From Flavicella sp964230805 (GTDB lineage Bacteria; Bacteroidota; Bacteroidia; Flavobacteriales; Flavobacteriaceae): 49,475 nucleotides of DNA. The position numbers and the translations under genes are program-made. The stretch is from the NCBI GenBank assembly GCA_964230805.1, contig CAXRIA010000012.1, positions 1 to 49,475 on the forward strand. The letters are read 5' to 3'. Shown piece by piece: positions 1 through 7,628 of this stretch (position 1 is its first letter; every line of letters starts with the position of its first letter). Under the pieces are notes generated by a model. That model saw only the letters and a list, made by a program, of their open reading frames with translations, had not been told where the DNA came from and did not search any database.

Positions 1-36
1 TCTTCTACTAAGCAACTATTATTGCTGTTAGCGGGT

Positions 37-67
37 GCAAATATAGAACCTCTTTTTGTTTTGACAA
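37..67 (-). promoter_or_regulatory. Leftward Bacteroidota-type promoter at window edge
   Basis: On the minus strand a TATATTTGC -7 box (37-45) is preceded, after a 19-base spacer, by TTG (65-67), which is the Bacteroidota consensus spacing. It points out of the window, so the gene or RNA it drives lies beyond base 1. The same arrangement sits in front of the tRNA-Val gene at 34.3 kb, so a stable RNA is possible but not shown. Confidence 0.6.
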
Positions 68-244
68 TAACTTTTTTACCCTTTTTTGCCCTTTTTTTTT
101 ATCCAATCCTTTAATGCCTTAGATACAACTGTTTACATATCGAAAAAAACAAAGCTGCTTCTTGAAAAACTCATAACGCATGGGAAAGGGAGGGTTTTAC
201 CGAACGCTCAAGTTTCTATTCAAAATTAAAAGGGAGCTGTTCTC

Positions 245-282
245 AAAAAAAAAGCCCAGCAATTCTTGCTGGGCTTTTTTTC
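245..282 (-). terminator. Intrinsic terminator of the nqr operon
   Basis: A perfect 9-bp stem (254-262 with 266-274) closes a 3-base loop. It is flanked by A-rich sequence on one side and a T run on the other, so it can work in both directions. It lies just past the nqrF stop codon and ends the nqrA-F transcript; it could also stop transcription entering from the left. Confidence 0.9.
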
Positions 283-293
283 TATTCGGTTGG

Positions 294-1580
294 TTATCCT
301 CCAAAGTCATCAAAACGAACATTTTCTGGGGGGACTCCAAAATCATCGCACATTTTTACAACGGCTTGATTCATCATAGGCGGCCCACAGAAATAAAATT
401 CTATATCTTCTGGGGCTTCATGATCTTGTAAATAATTATCAATCAAAGCTTGGTGCACAAAACCAACAAATCCATCACCTTCGTCGTTGATATTTTCTTT
501 TACTTTCCAATTGTCTTCTTCCAACGGCTCTGACAATACGAGATGCATTTTAAAGTTCGGGAACTGTTTTTCTAAGGCCTCAAAATAGTGTAGGTAAAAC
601 AATTCACGTTTTGAACGCCCTCCGTACCAATAAGAAACTTTACGTCCTGTTTTCATCGTGTGAAATAATTCGTACAAATGAGAACGCATTGGAGCCATTC
701 CTGCTCCTCCTCCTACATAAACCATTTCAGCATCTGATTCATTGATAAAGAACTCACCATAAGGTCCGGAAATAGTTACCTCATCACCGGGCTTACAATT
801 AAAAATATACGAGGATGCTATTCCTGGATTGACATCCATCCAACCCCCTTTGGCTCTGTCAAAAGGAGGACATGCCACACGTACATTCAGCATGATGTTT
901 CTTCCTTCTGCTGGGTATGAAGCCATCGAATAAGCTCTTTCAATCGTTTCGCTATTTTTCATTACCAAAGGCCATAGCTTGAATTTATCCCATTCTTCAT
1001 GGAATTTATCTGGCTCACCTGGGTGATCTTGAGGGTGTGCAGTAATATCCATATCTGAATATTTTACCTCGGTTTTTGGAATTTCAATTTGAATGTACCC
1101 TCCGGCCTTGTAGTCCATATCTTCTGGAATTTCTACAACGAATTCTTTGATAAATGAGGCTACATTGTAATTCGAAACAACTTTTGCTTTCCATTTCTTG
1201 ATTCCAAAAATTTCCTCTGGAATGGAAATATCCATGTCATTTTTTACTTTTACTTGACATCCCAAACGCGCACCTGCTGCCAATTCTTTACGCGTAAAGT
1301 GCGGGGTTTCTGTTGGCAAGGCCTCGCCTCCTCCAGAATGCACATGACATTCACATTGAATACATGTTCCTCCACCTCCACAAGCAGATGGCAAAAATAT
1401 TTTTTCGTTTCCTAGGGTTCCTAACAAAGTACCTCCAGTTTCAACTTCAATTGTTTTTTCTCCGTTGATCGTTATTTTTACTTTTCCTGACGGCAATAGT
1501 TTTGCTTTGGCTACCAACAAAATGGAAACCAAAATTAAAACTACGATTAAAAATACGACAATACTTACTCCTATAGTCAT
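294..1580 (-). CDS. nqrF: Na+-translocating NADH:quinone reductase subunit F
   Basis: This is the NADH-oxidising entry subunit of Na+-NQR. Electrons pass from NADH to FAD, then to a [2Fe-2S] centre, then to the membrane subunits. An N-terminal membrane helix (about residues 3-24) is followed by a plant-type ferredoxin domain with cluster cysteines C67, C73, C76 and C108. The FAD-binding RAYS motif is at 215-218, a glycine-rich NADH-binding loop GGGAGMAP at 290-297, and the protein ends in FDDFGG. At 428 residues it is close to the usual length of about 410. It is the last gene of the nqr operon, 19 bases after nqrE, and is followed by a strong terminator. Confidence 0.97.
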   Translation of the reverse strand: MTIGVSIVVFLIVVLILVSILLVAKAKLLPSGKVKITINGEKTIEVETGGTLLGTLGNEKIFLPSACGGGGTCIQCECHVHSGGGEALPTETPHFTRKELAAGARLGCQVKVKNDMDISIPEEIFGIKKWKAKVVSNYNVASFIKEFVVEIPEDMDYKAGGYIQIEIPKTEVKYSDMDITAHPQDHPGEPDKFHEEWDKFKLWPLVMKNSETIERAYSMASYPAEGRNIMLNVRVACPPFDRAKGGWMDVNPGIASSYIFNCKPGDEVTISGPYGEFFINESDAEMVYVGGGAGMAPMRSHLYELFHTMKTGRKVSYWYGGRSKRELFYLHYFEALEKQFPNFKMHLVLSEPLEEDNWKVKENINDEGDGFVGFVHQALIDNYLQDHEAPEDIEFYFCGPPMMNQAVVKMCDDFGVPPENVRFDDFGG

Positions 1581-1599
1581 TGTATTAGGTCTTTGTTGT

Positions 1600-2214
1600 T
1601 TATAATTTAATTCCTGAAAAACTCATAAATCCTATGGCCATTAATCCGGTAATGATAAAAGTAATTCCCAAGCCTTTTAATGGCGCAGGGATGTTTGAGT
1701 AGGTTATTTTCTCACGAATCGCTGCAATTGCTAATATCGCTAAGAACCACCCTATACCAGAACCCAAGCCATACACTGCCGATTCTCCTACATTTGAGAA
1801 ATCTTTTTGTTGCATGAACAGAGAACCTCCTAAAATCGCACAGTTTACTGCGATCAATGGCAAGAAAATTCCCAAAGCACCGTACAAGGCAGGGGCAAAT
1901 CGTTCGACAATCATCTCTACTAATTGTACCATTGAGGCAATCACCGCAATGAACATGATAAAACTCAGAAAACTCAAATCAATCGAAGCGTATTCTTCTC
2001 CCATCCACGTCAACGCTCCTGGCTTTAATAGATAGGTATCCAAAAGAAAGTTGGCAGGTACGGTTACTACCAATACAAATATTACTGCGGCTCCCAAACC
2101 GACTGCAGTGTTTACTGTTTTTGATACTGCCAAATAGGAACACATTCCTAGGAAGTAGGCAAATACCATATTGTCGATAAAAATACTTTTTACAAAAATG
2201 TTGATATAATCCAT
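1600..2214 (-). CDS. nqrE: Na+-NQR subunit E
   Basis: This is an integral membrane subunit of Na+-NQR of about six helices, paired with NqrD in the membrane core. Conserved cysteines C25 (in FLGMCSYLAV) and C125 (in LIAVNCAILG) match the two half-membrane cysteines that hold the intramembrane [2Fe-2S] centre together with those of NqrD. The length (204 residues) is normal. The start ATG lies 13 bases after the nqrD stop, which fits one polycistronic message. Confidence 0.96.
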   Translation of the reverse strand: MDYINIFVKSIFIDNMVFAYFLGMCSYLAVSKTVNTAVGLGAAVIFVLVVTVPANFLLDTYLLKPGALTWMGEEYASIDLSFLSFIMFIAVIASMVQLVEMIVERFAPALYGALGIFLPLIAVNCAILGGSLFMQQKDFSNVGESAVYGLGSGIGWFLAILAIAAIREKITYSNIPAPLKGLGITFIITGLMAIGFMSFSGIKL

Positions 2215-2227
2215 CTTGTACCTTTTA

Positions 2228-2899
2228 TTAGTTTTCGATTAATTTTCTGTTCTTCGATCTTTGGAACCAAATAATGATTCCTACGGTAATCAATGCCATT
2301 GGTGACAACAACATAAAACCATTGTTCTCATATCCAAAAGCATACAATCCTGTGGAGTCTGCCAACGTCTTTGCTTTGTGACCTAAAACTTCGTATCCGA
2401 ATAATTTTCCGGATCCTAGCAATTCTCTAAAGAAGGCTACGAGTATCAAGATCAACGCATATCCCGCACCGTTTCCGACACCGTCTAAGAAAGACTTCCA
2501 TGGTCCGTTTGCCAAAGCAAAGGCTTCTAAACGCCCCATGACAATACAGTTTGTAATAATCAATCCTACAAATACAGACAATTCTTTACTCACATCATAG
2601 GCATAGGCTTTTAGTATTTGATCTACTAAAATTACTAGAGAGGCCACAATCAACAACTGAACGATGATTCGGATACGACCCGGTATCAAATTTCTGATCA
2701 ATGATACGATGACATTACTTGCAATGATTACAAACAATACGGCGATGGACATTACCAAAGCAGGTTTTAGTTGTACGGTAATTGCCAACGCAGAGCAAAT
2801 ACCGAGTACTTGTACTGAAATAGGGTTGTTGTCGTCCAACGGATCTGTCAACAACGCTTTATTTTGTTTCGAAAACAAGGGTTCTTTTTCCTCTGCCAT
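2228..2899 (-). CDS. nqrD: Na+-NQR subunit D
   Basis: This membrane subunit of Na+-NQR is homologous to NqrE. A short cytoplasmic N-terminus (about 25 residues) precedes roughly six hydrophobic helices. C35 (VLGICSALAI) and C118 (LIITNCIVMG) are the expected ligands of the intramembrane iron-sulfur centre shared with NqrE. The gene follows nqrC by 2 bases and precedes nqrE by 13, so it is translated within the operon. Length (223 residues) is slightly above the family norm because of the N-terminal extension. Confidence 0.96.
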   Translation of the reverse strand: MAEEKEPLFSKQNKALLTDPLDDNNPISVQVLGICSALAITVQLKPALVMSIAVLFVIIASNVIVSLIRNLIPGRIRIIVQLLIVASLVILVDQILKAYAYDVSKELSVFVGLIITNCIVMGRLEAFALANGPWKSFLDGVGNGAGYALILILVAFFRELLGSGKLFGYEVLGHKAKTLADSTGLYAFGYENNGFMLLSPMALITVGIIIWFQRSKNRKLIEN

Positions 2900-2901
2900 G
2901 A

Positions 2902-3618
2902 TTACATATTTTTAAAATAAGGTAAATATCTTGCTAATCTTTCTTGGATCATATCGGACACACCATCAGAAGTAATGGTTCCTCCTGAAATCGCATCTAC
3001 TCCATGTGCATCTCCTGTTTTTGCTCCTCCTTTGATCGCTTTCACTGAAACAAAGTTTTCTGCTACATAGCCTTCATTGATATCATTCAATAAGGTTTTT
3101 CCAACAAATTGTGCTTGAAACCAATCGGTTGTAATTTCAGCACCCAATCCAGGTGTTTCTCCTTTGTGTCCGAAATTTGCACCAATAATTGTGTTTTTGT
3201 CAGCATCTAGCGCTACGTAGCCCCAAATGGCATCCCAAAGTCCGGCTCCGTATAAGGGAACTACATAAAAGGTCTTTCCTTCTTTTTCTGCGATGTACAA
3301 GGGAAAACGCTGGGCATCGTCACTTTTCTTGATTTCTTTTTTCAAACTCAACTCAAAAGCATTTGCTTCTGTGTCTACGGAACCATCGACTTTCAGGGCC
3401 AATTGCTGTTTGATGTATTTGTTGAATGCGACTTCTGCATTGTCTCTTGAAACGTCGACCACACCAATTGTCCCAAGAATATTTTGCATTTTTTCTGCTT
3501 TTACATTTTTCGCTTGGAGTGGTTTTAGACTTGTCGCTGTAAAAGCCAACAAACCTGCTATTAAACTCACCATAATCACTGCAAAAATAAACGTGTATGC
3601 GTTGCTATTTTTATTCAT
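2902..3618 (-). CDS. nqrC: Na+-NQR subunit C (FMN-binding)
   Basis: This subunit is anchored by one N-terminal helix (about residues 8-28) and carries a periplasmic domain with covalently bound FMN. The flavinylation motif near the C-terminus reads SGGTITSDGV, making T214 the expected FMN-threonine. The covalent FMN is normally added by ApbE; no apbE gene is seen in this window. The gene sits 2 bases from both nqrB and nqrD. Confidence 0.95.
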   Translation of the reverse strand: MNKNSNAYTFIFAVIMVSLIAGLLAFTATSLKPLQAKNVKAEKMQNILGTIGVVDVSRDNAEVAFNKYIKQQLALKVDGSVDTEANAFELSLKKEIKKSDDAQRFPLYIAEKEGKTFYVVPLYGAGLWDAIWGYVALDADKNTIIGANFGHKGETPGLGAEITTDWFQAQFVGKTLLNDINEGYVAENFVSVKAIKGGAKTGDAHGVDAISGGTITSDGVSDMIQERLARYLPYFKNM

Positions 3619-3620
3619 GT

Positions 3621-4790
3621 CTAAGCTGTTTCTAAATTAATTTTTTGGCGATTTTTACGACGCTTGATATTTCCTTCCACTACGTAATGGTCAATGGTCG
3701 GTGCAAAAACGTTCATCAATAAGATGGCCATCATAAATCCTTCAGGATAGGCTCCGTTGAATACGCGAATCATAATTCCTAACAATCCTATCAAGAAACC
3801 ATACACCCATTTTCCTTTGGTTGTTTGTGCTCCAGATACGGGGTCTGTTGCCATAAATACAATCGCAAATGCGAAACTACCTACCAACAAGTGCTCCCAC
3901 CATGGAAAGTTCATCAAACCGTTTTCTGGTAAAAATGTAGCTCCAATCGCATTAAAGATCAAGCCCATCACTGAGGCTCCAATAACTCCCGAAAGCATAA
4001 TTCTCCAACTGGCTACTCCTGTGAATAATAAGAAAGCCGCTCCTATCAAAATCATCAATACCGAAGTTTCTCCAACAGATCCGGGAATGTAACCCAAGAA
4101 CATGTCTAACACACTGTATGATACTTGGTCATTTGCGGCCAATGTTCCTAAAATTGTCTCGCCTGATATCGCGTCTACGGTACTTGCATCTGCCACCCAT
4201 ACTTTGTCTCCAGACATATAGGGTGCATAGGAGAAAAAGGCAAAGGCACGTGCTACCAAGGCAGGGTTCAAAATATTCATTCCTGTTCCTCCGAAGGCCT
4301 CTTTCCCAATCAATACGGCAAAGGCTACGGAAATCCCCAACATCCACAAAGGCAAATCGATAGGCATGATCAAAGGAATTAACATTCCCGATACCAAATA
4401 ACCTTCGTTGATTTCGTGACCTCTAAAAATTCCGAACGCAAATTCGATTCCCAATCCAACGCCATACGACACGGCAATCATTGGAATAAACTTCATCGCT
4501 CCGTATCCTAGGAAACTCAAAAATGTTCCGGTTTCTCCCAATTGTGAGAAATGCTGATACCCTACATTCCACATCCCAAAAATCAGTGCTGGGATCATGG
4601 CAAATATCACGGTTACCATAACTCTTTTCAAATCTACTCCGTCACGAATGTGAGCTCCTTTTTTGGTGGTATGGTTTGGCACAAACATGAGGGTATCAAA
4701 AGCATTGAACCCGGGTGCAAATTTCTCATACTTTCCTCCTTTGTCAAAAAGAGGCTTGTACTTGTCAAATGTGTTTCTAATAAATCCCAT
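3621..4790 (-). CDS. nqrB: Na+-NQR subunit B
   Basis: This large membrane subunit carries covalent FMN and riboflavin and forms much of the sodium path. It has about ten hydrophobic helices over 389 residues. The FMN attachment region reads DAISGETILG, which puts the acceptor at T212; the family motif is usually SGAT, so the glutamate is a small departure. Its ATG overlaps the nqrA stop codon by one base (TAATG), which suggests translational coupling. Confidence 0.95.
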   Translation of the reverse strand: MGFIRNTFDKYKPLFDKGGKYEKFAPGFNAFDTLMFVPNHTTKKGAHIRDGVDLKRVMVTVIFAMIPALIFGMWNVGYQHFSQLGETGTFLSFLGYGAMKFIPMIAVSYGVGLGIEFAFGIFRGHEINEGYLVSGMLIPLIMPIDLPLWMLGISVAFAVLIGKEAFGGTGMNILNPALVARAFAFFSYAPYMSGDKVWVADASTVDAISGETILGTLAANDQVSYSVLDMFLGYIPGSVGETSVLMILIGAAFLLFTGVASWRIMLSGVIGASVMGLIFNAIGATFLPENGLMNFPWWEHLLVGSFAFAIVFMATDPVSGAQTTKGKWVYGFLIGLLGIMIRVFNGAYPEGFMMAILLMNVFAPTIDHYVVEGNIKRRKNRQKINLETA

Positions 4791-6142
4791 TATCCTACTT
4801 CGTTTATCATTAAATCCAATCCTTCTCTGACGATTTCTTGTGCTTCAATTTTAGAAGAACTCGAATAATCAATCAAAGCAAAGTCTTCTGGAGCGACTTC
4901 GTATATTCCTAAGTTCTCCATTTTTTCTATATCTTTTGCTTGTATCGCTTTTAACAATTGCATTGGAAAAATATCGATTGGCATTACTTTCTCCATTTCT
5001 CCTGTCACCACCATCGCTCTTTCTTCTCCTTGCAAATTGGTGTTTAAAACGTATTCTTTGTTTGGGTTCAACCAAGAAAAAGAGGTTTTGGAAGCACTGT
5101 GAATTTTACTACTTCCTACAAAAGGCACCCAACCAAACATTCTGTATTCGTTTCCTTCTGGAATGACTGTAATGGCGTTGTCATAAAAACCTAAAAACCC
5201 TCCTTTGGCAGCAGATTTTTCTCCTGTCAACACATTTCCTGAAATGACACGTGTGTTTTCTGCATTGATTTTTCCTTCTAACAATTCGTCCAAACCTTGT
5301 CCGGCAGTCACTGTGTAATATTGTGGCTCATTGACTTCAGAACCTGCCAAAGCTATAGTTCGAACAGGCTTGTATTGCCCCGTCAAAAATAGGTTTCCAA
5401 TAATCGCTACATCTTGAGGATTGACGGTCCATACTTTTTCTCCTTGATTGATGGGTGCTATTTTAGAAATTTGCACTCCTACATTTCCAGCCGGATGCTT
5501 TCCTACCACATTCACCAATTGCACGTTTTTCACTTCATTAAAAAAAGAGGTTTTTTCATTTACGGCTAGGTAAACTTCTCCGGCAGTCAGTTTTGCAAGT
5601 GCGTCGATTCCTGCTTGAAAAGCCTCTTTTTGCTCTTGCAATGAAAATGCGTAGTTCGGCGCCAAGGGAGCTGTATCAAATGAAGACACAAAAATTGATT
5701 TTGCTTCATCACTCGGATTCGCGATCACGTCGTAGGGTCTTTGATTTACAAACGACCAACAACCGCTTTCCAATATTTTTGAAAGTACTTGTTTTTTGTC
5801 AAGATTTTCAGGAAGTGCTTTGCCAAAATCTTTGAACTCGTCTTCTGATTTTGCCTCAATCAAGATTGCTAAAATCCTTCTTTTTGCCCCTCTTACGATC
5901 TCTTTTACCGTTCCGGAAACCGGGGATGTAAACTTGATTTGCTCGTTCGATTTTGAATAAAACAAGACATCTCCGACCACAACATCTGCTCCAACTTTTA
6001 CAGTCAGCTTCGGTGTAATTCCATGAAAATCTTTTGGTTGTATTGCAAAAACTTTGGAACGAGGTGCGGCAGAAACAATCTCTTCTGCTTTCCCTTTTAA
6101 CTTAATTGTTAAGCCTTTTTTTATTCGAATGTCTTTTGACAT
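4790..6142 (-). CDS. nqrA: Na+-NQR subunit A
   Basis: This is the soluble cytoplasmic subunit associated with quinone reduction, and the first gene of the six-gene operon. The N-terminus (MSKDIRIKKGLTIKLKGKAE) and the length of 450 residues are typical of NqrA. There is no membrane segment. The operon order A-B-C-D-E-F is complete. A TAAATTTGC box just upstream (6177-6185) is the likely promoter. With nhaB further along, it indicates a sodium-based energy economy. Confidence 0.96.
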   Translation of the reverse strand: MSKDIRIKKGLTIKLKGKAEEIVSAAPRSKVFAIQPKDFHGITPKLTVKVGADVVVGDVLFYSKSNEQIKFTSPVSGTVKEIVRGAKRRILAILIEAKSEDEFKDFGKALPENLDKKQVLSKILESGCWSFVNQRPYDVIANPSDEAKSIFVSSFDTAPLAPNYAFSLQEQKEAFQAGIDALAKLTAGEVYLAVNEKTSFFNEVKNVQLVNVVGKHPAGNVGVQISKIAPINQGEKVWTVNPQDVAIIGNLFLTGQYKPVRTIALAGSEVNEPQYYTVTAGQGLDELLEGKINAENTRVISGNVLTGEKSAAKGGFLGFYDNAITVIPEGNEYRMFGWVPFVGSSKIHSASKTSFSWLNPNKEYVLNTNLQGEERAMVVTGEMEKVMPIDIFPMQLLKAIQAKDIEKMENLGIYEVAPEDFALIDYSSSSKIEAQEIVREGLDLMINEVG

Positions 6143-6176
6143 ATTTAGAATTTTAATGTTTGCGTTTTAAAACGTT

Positions 6177-6210
6177 GCAAATTTAAAGCTTTTTGATTTT
6201 TTAACCTCAA
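6177..6210 (-). promoter_or_regulatory. Probable nqr operon promoter
   Basis: The minus strand carries TAAATTTGC (6177-6185), a good Bacteroidota -7 box. The nearest TTG (6208-6210) is 22 bases upstream, a little longer than the usual spacer. Transcription would start about 25-30 bases before the nqrA ATG. Confidence 0.5.
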
Positions 6211-6499
6211 AACTAAGTACATATCTTAGTGATATTTATTATTTATACTCGTTCTAAATTGCGTTTTTAAACCCTTTGAAAATTCTGGGTTTTGACTAAA
6301 AAAAAAGCAACAAAACAAGCGGATCTTTTCATTATTCGTAAAACTTAAACATCCATAAAATATCAAATATTGTTTTGCTAGGGTGCTTTGATTCTTTCCA
6401 CATCGTTCTTTGTGTTGTTCCGAATTAAGAATACGAAAACAACTCTTTGTACTTGACAAAACACTTATAACCAAAGCATTACACTTATTAAAACAGCAC

Positions 6500-6529
6500 T
6501 TGCCATGTATTGTGTTTTTTATAGGTTTG
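6500..6529 (+). promoter_or_regulatory. Promoter of the repeat-protein/peptidase operon
   Basis: TTG (6500-6502), a 19-base spacer and TAGGTTTG (6522-6529) match the Bacteroidota consensus. Transcription would begin near 6536, giving a leader of roughly 115 bases before the ATG at 6653. The four genes from 6653 to 11856 are so tightly packed that this is probably their common promoter. Confidence 0.55.
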
Positions 6530-6652
6530 AGCATCGCTTTCAAAAATTGCAATCAAAAGCGCTTTACACTACCCCAAAATATTTTATCAAAAAAGATATC
6601 ATACCCAATTCCAAGGGTAATGATGGTATTGTTTATTCAAAAAAAAACCGTT

Positions 6653-7624
6653 ATGAAGACAATTTTTATGCTATTATTCTCTACAATCTTCTGCTTCTTT
6701 TTTGAGGCAAATTCACAAACAACGGGTGTTTTCAGAATTGGAGATGATCAATTTTCGAGTCTTGTAAGTGCCACAGGAGGCATTGGCAATGATGGCACAA
6801 ATGCAGGTACAGGAAATGGGAATCTTCTGTTAGGACATGGCACTGGTGCAAATTTAACCAATGGCCATTGGAACAATTTTTTAGGTTATTTGAGCGGTAC
6901 GAACAACACTAGTGGAAAAGACAATAATTTTCTTGGCTACCTCGCTGGCAGACGAAACACCACCGGATCTTACAATAATTTTCTTGGAACGGGTGCAGGT
7001 CATGACAACACCACAGGAGGTCACAATGTGTTTATTGGATACCAAACGGGGAATAAAAATCGCACTGGAATGGAGAATGTATGCATTGGCACACATGCGG
7101 GTTATCAAAACACTACAGGAGATAGAAATGTACACCTAGGCTACAAGGCAGGGGCGTATTCAGGCTCCGGGGACAGAAACGTGTTCATTGGCAATAATGC
7201 CGGAGCGTACGCACCAGCGGGAAATGACAAGCTATACATCGACAACTCTAGCACCTCAACCCCTTTACTATATGGTGATTTTGCATCCGATCAATTGGGG
7301 ATCAACACGAATAGCATTCCTACGGGTTACACCTTTGCTGTCGTAGGAAAAATCGTCGCTGAAGAAATTAAAGTTCAGGTAGCCAGTGCTTGGCCAGATT
7401 ATGTTTTTCACCCTGCCTACAAGTTACCTTCTTTGAAAGAGGTAGAAAAACACATCAAAACCAAAGGGCAACTCACAAACATTCCTTCTGCGAAAGAAGT
7501 GGAAGAAAATGGGATTGAATTGGGCGAAATGAACGCCAAATTGCTACAAAAAATTGAAGAATTGACCTTGTACATTCTTGCATTGAACAAACGAATGGAA
7601 CAACTAGAAAAGAAAGCGCATTGA
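6653..7624 (+). CDS. Secreted surface protein with 17-residue repeats and coiled-coil tail
   Basis: The frame is open from further upstream, but the ATG at 6653 starts a clear signal peptide (MKTIFMLLFSTIFCFFFEANS), so it is preferred; this gives 323 residues. Eight tandem 17-residue repeats of the form NxFxGxxxGxxNTTGxx (bases 6821-7228) resemble the beta-solenoid stalks of trimeric adhesins and tail-fibre-like proteins. They are followed by a short globular part and a C-terminal segment with PSLKEVEKHI and GIELGEMNAKLLQKIEELTL, which ends in a coiled coil. This tail is common in Bacteroidota surface proteins, probably for trimerisation. No T9SS sorting domain is seen. The gene is 4 bases before the metallopeptidase gene. 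Its exact role is unknown. Confidence 0.8.
   Translation: MKTIFMLLFSTIFCFFFEANSQTTGVFRIGDDQFSSLVSATGGIGNDGTNAGTGNGNLLLGHGTGANLTNGHWNNFLGYLSGTNNTSGKDNNFLGYLAGRRNTTGSYNNFLGTGAGHDNTTGGHNVFIGYQTGNKNRTGMENVCIGTHAGYQNTTGDRNVHLGYKAGAYSGSGDRNVFIGNNAGAYAPAGNDKLYIDNSSTSTPLLYGDFASDQLGINTNSIPTGYTFAVVGKIVAEEIKVQVASAWPDYVFHPAYKLPSLKEVEKHIKTKGQLTNIPSAKEVEENGIELGEMNAKLLQKIEELTLYILALNKRMEQLEKKAH
6821..7228 (+). repeat. Eight tandem 51-bp coding repeats
   Basis: Each 51-base unit encodes 17 residues beginning N-x-(F/L)-(L/I)-G. Eight copies run without interruption and with no length change. Conserved positions are the glycines at 5, 9 and 15 and the asparagine/threonine near 12-13, as expected of a stacked solenoid. 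The DNA of the copies has diverged, so the array is not freshly expanded. Confidence 0.85.
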
Positions 7625-7628
7625 CATT

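Larger units (their letters stand above)
6143..6652. other. Divergent intergenic region, no gene seen
   Basis: This 510-base gap separates the leftward nqr operon from the rightward accessory operon. It holds one candidate promoter for each side. Open frames on both strands here lack conserved features and read as chance frames in A+T-rich DNA. No RNA gene or repeat was recognised. Confidence 0.6.

Noticed and set aside
6226..6552. 108-residue minus-strand frame between nqrA and the repeat-protein gene
   Set aside because: No recognisable domain, low-complexity composition, and it would overlap the plausible promoter of the rightward operon.
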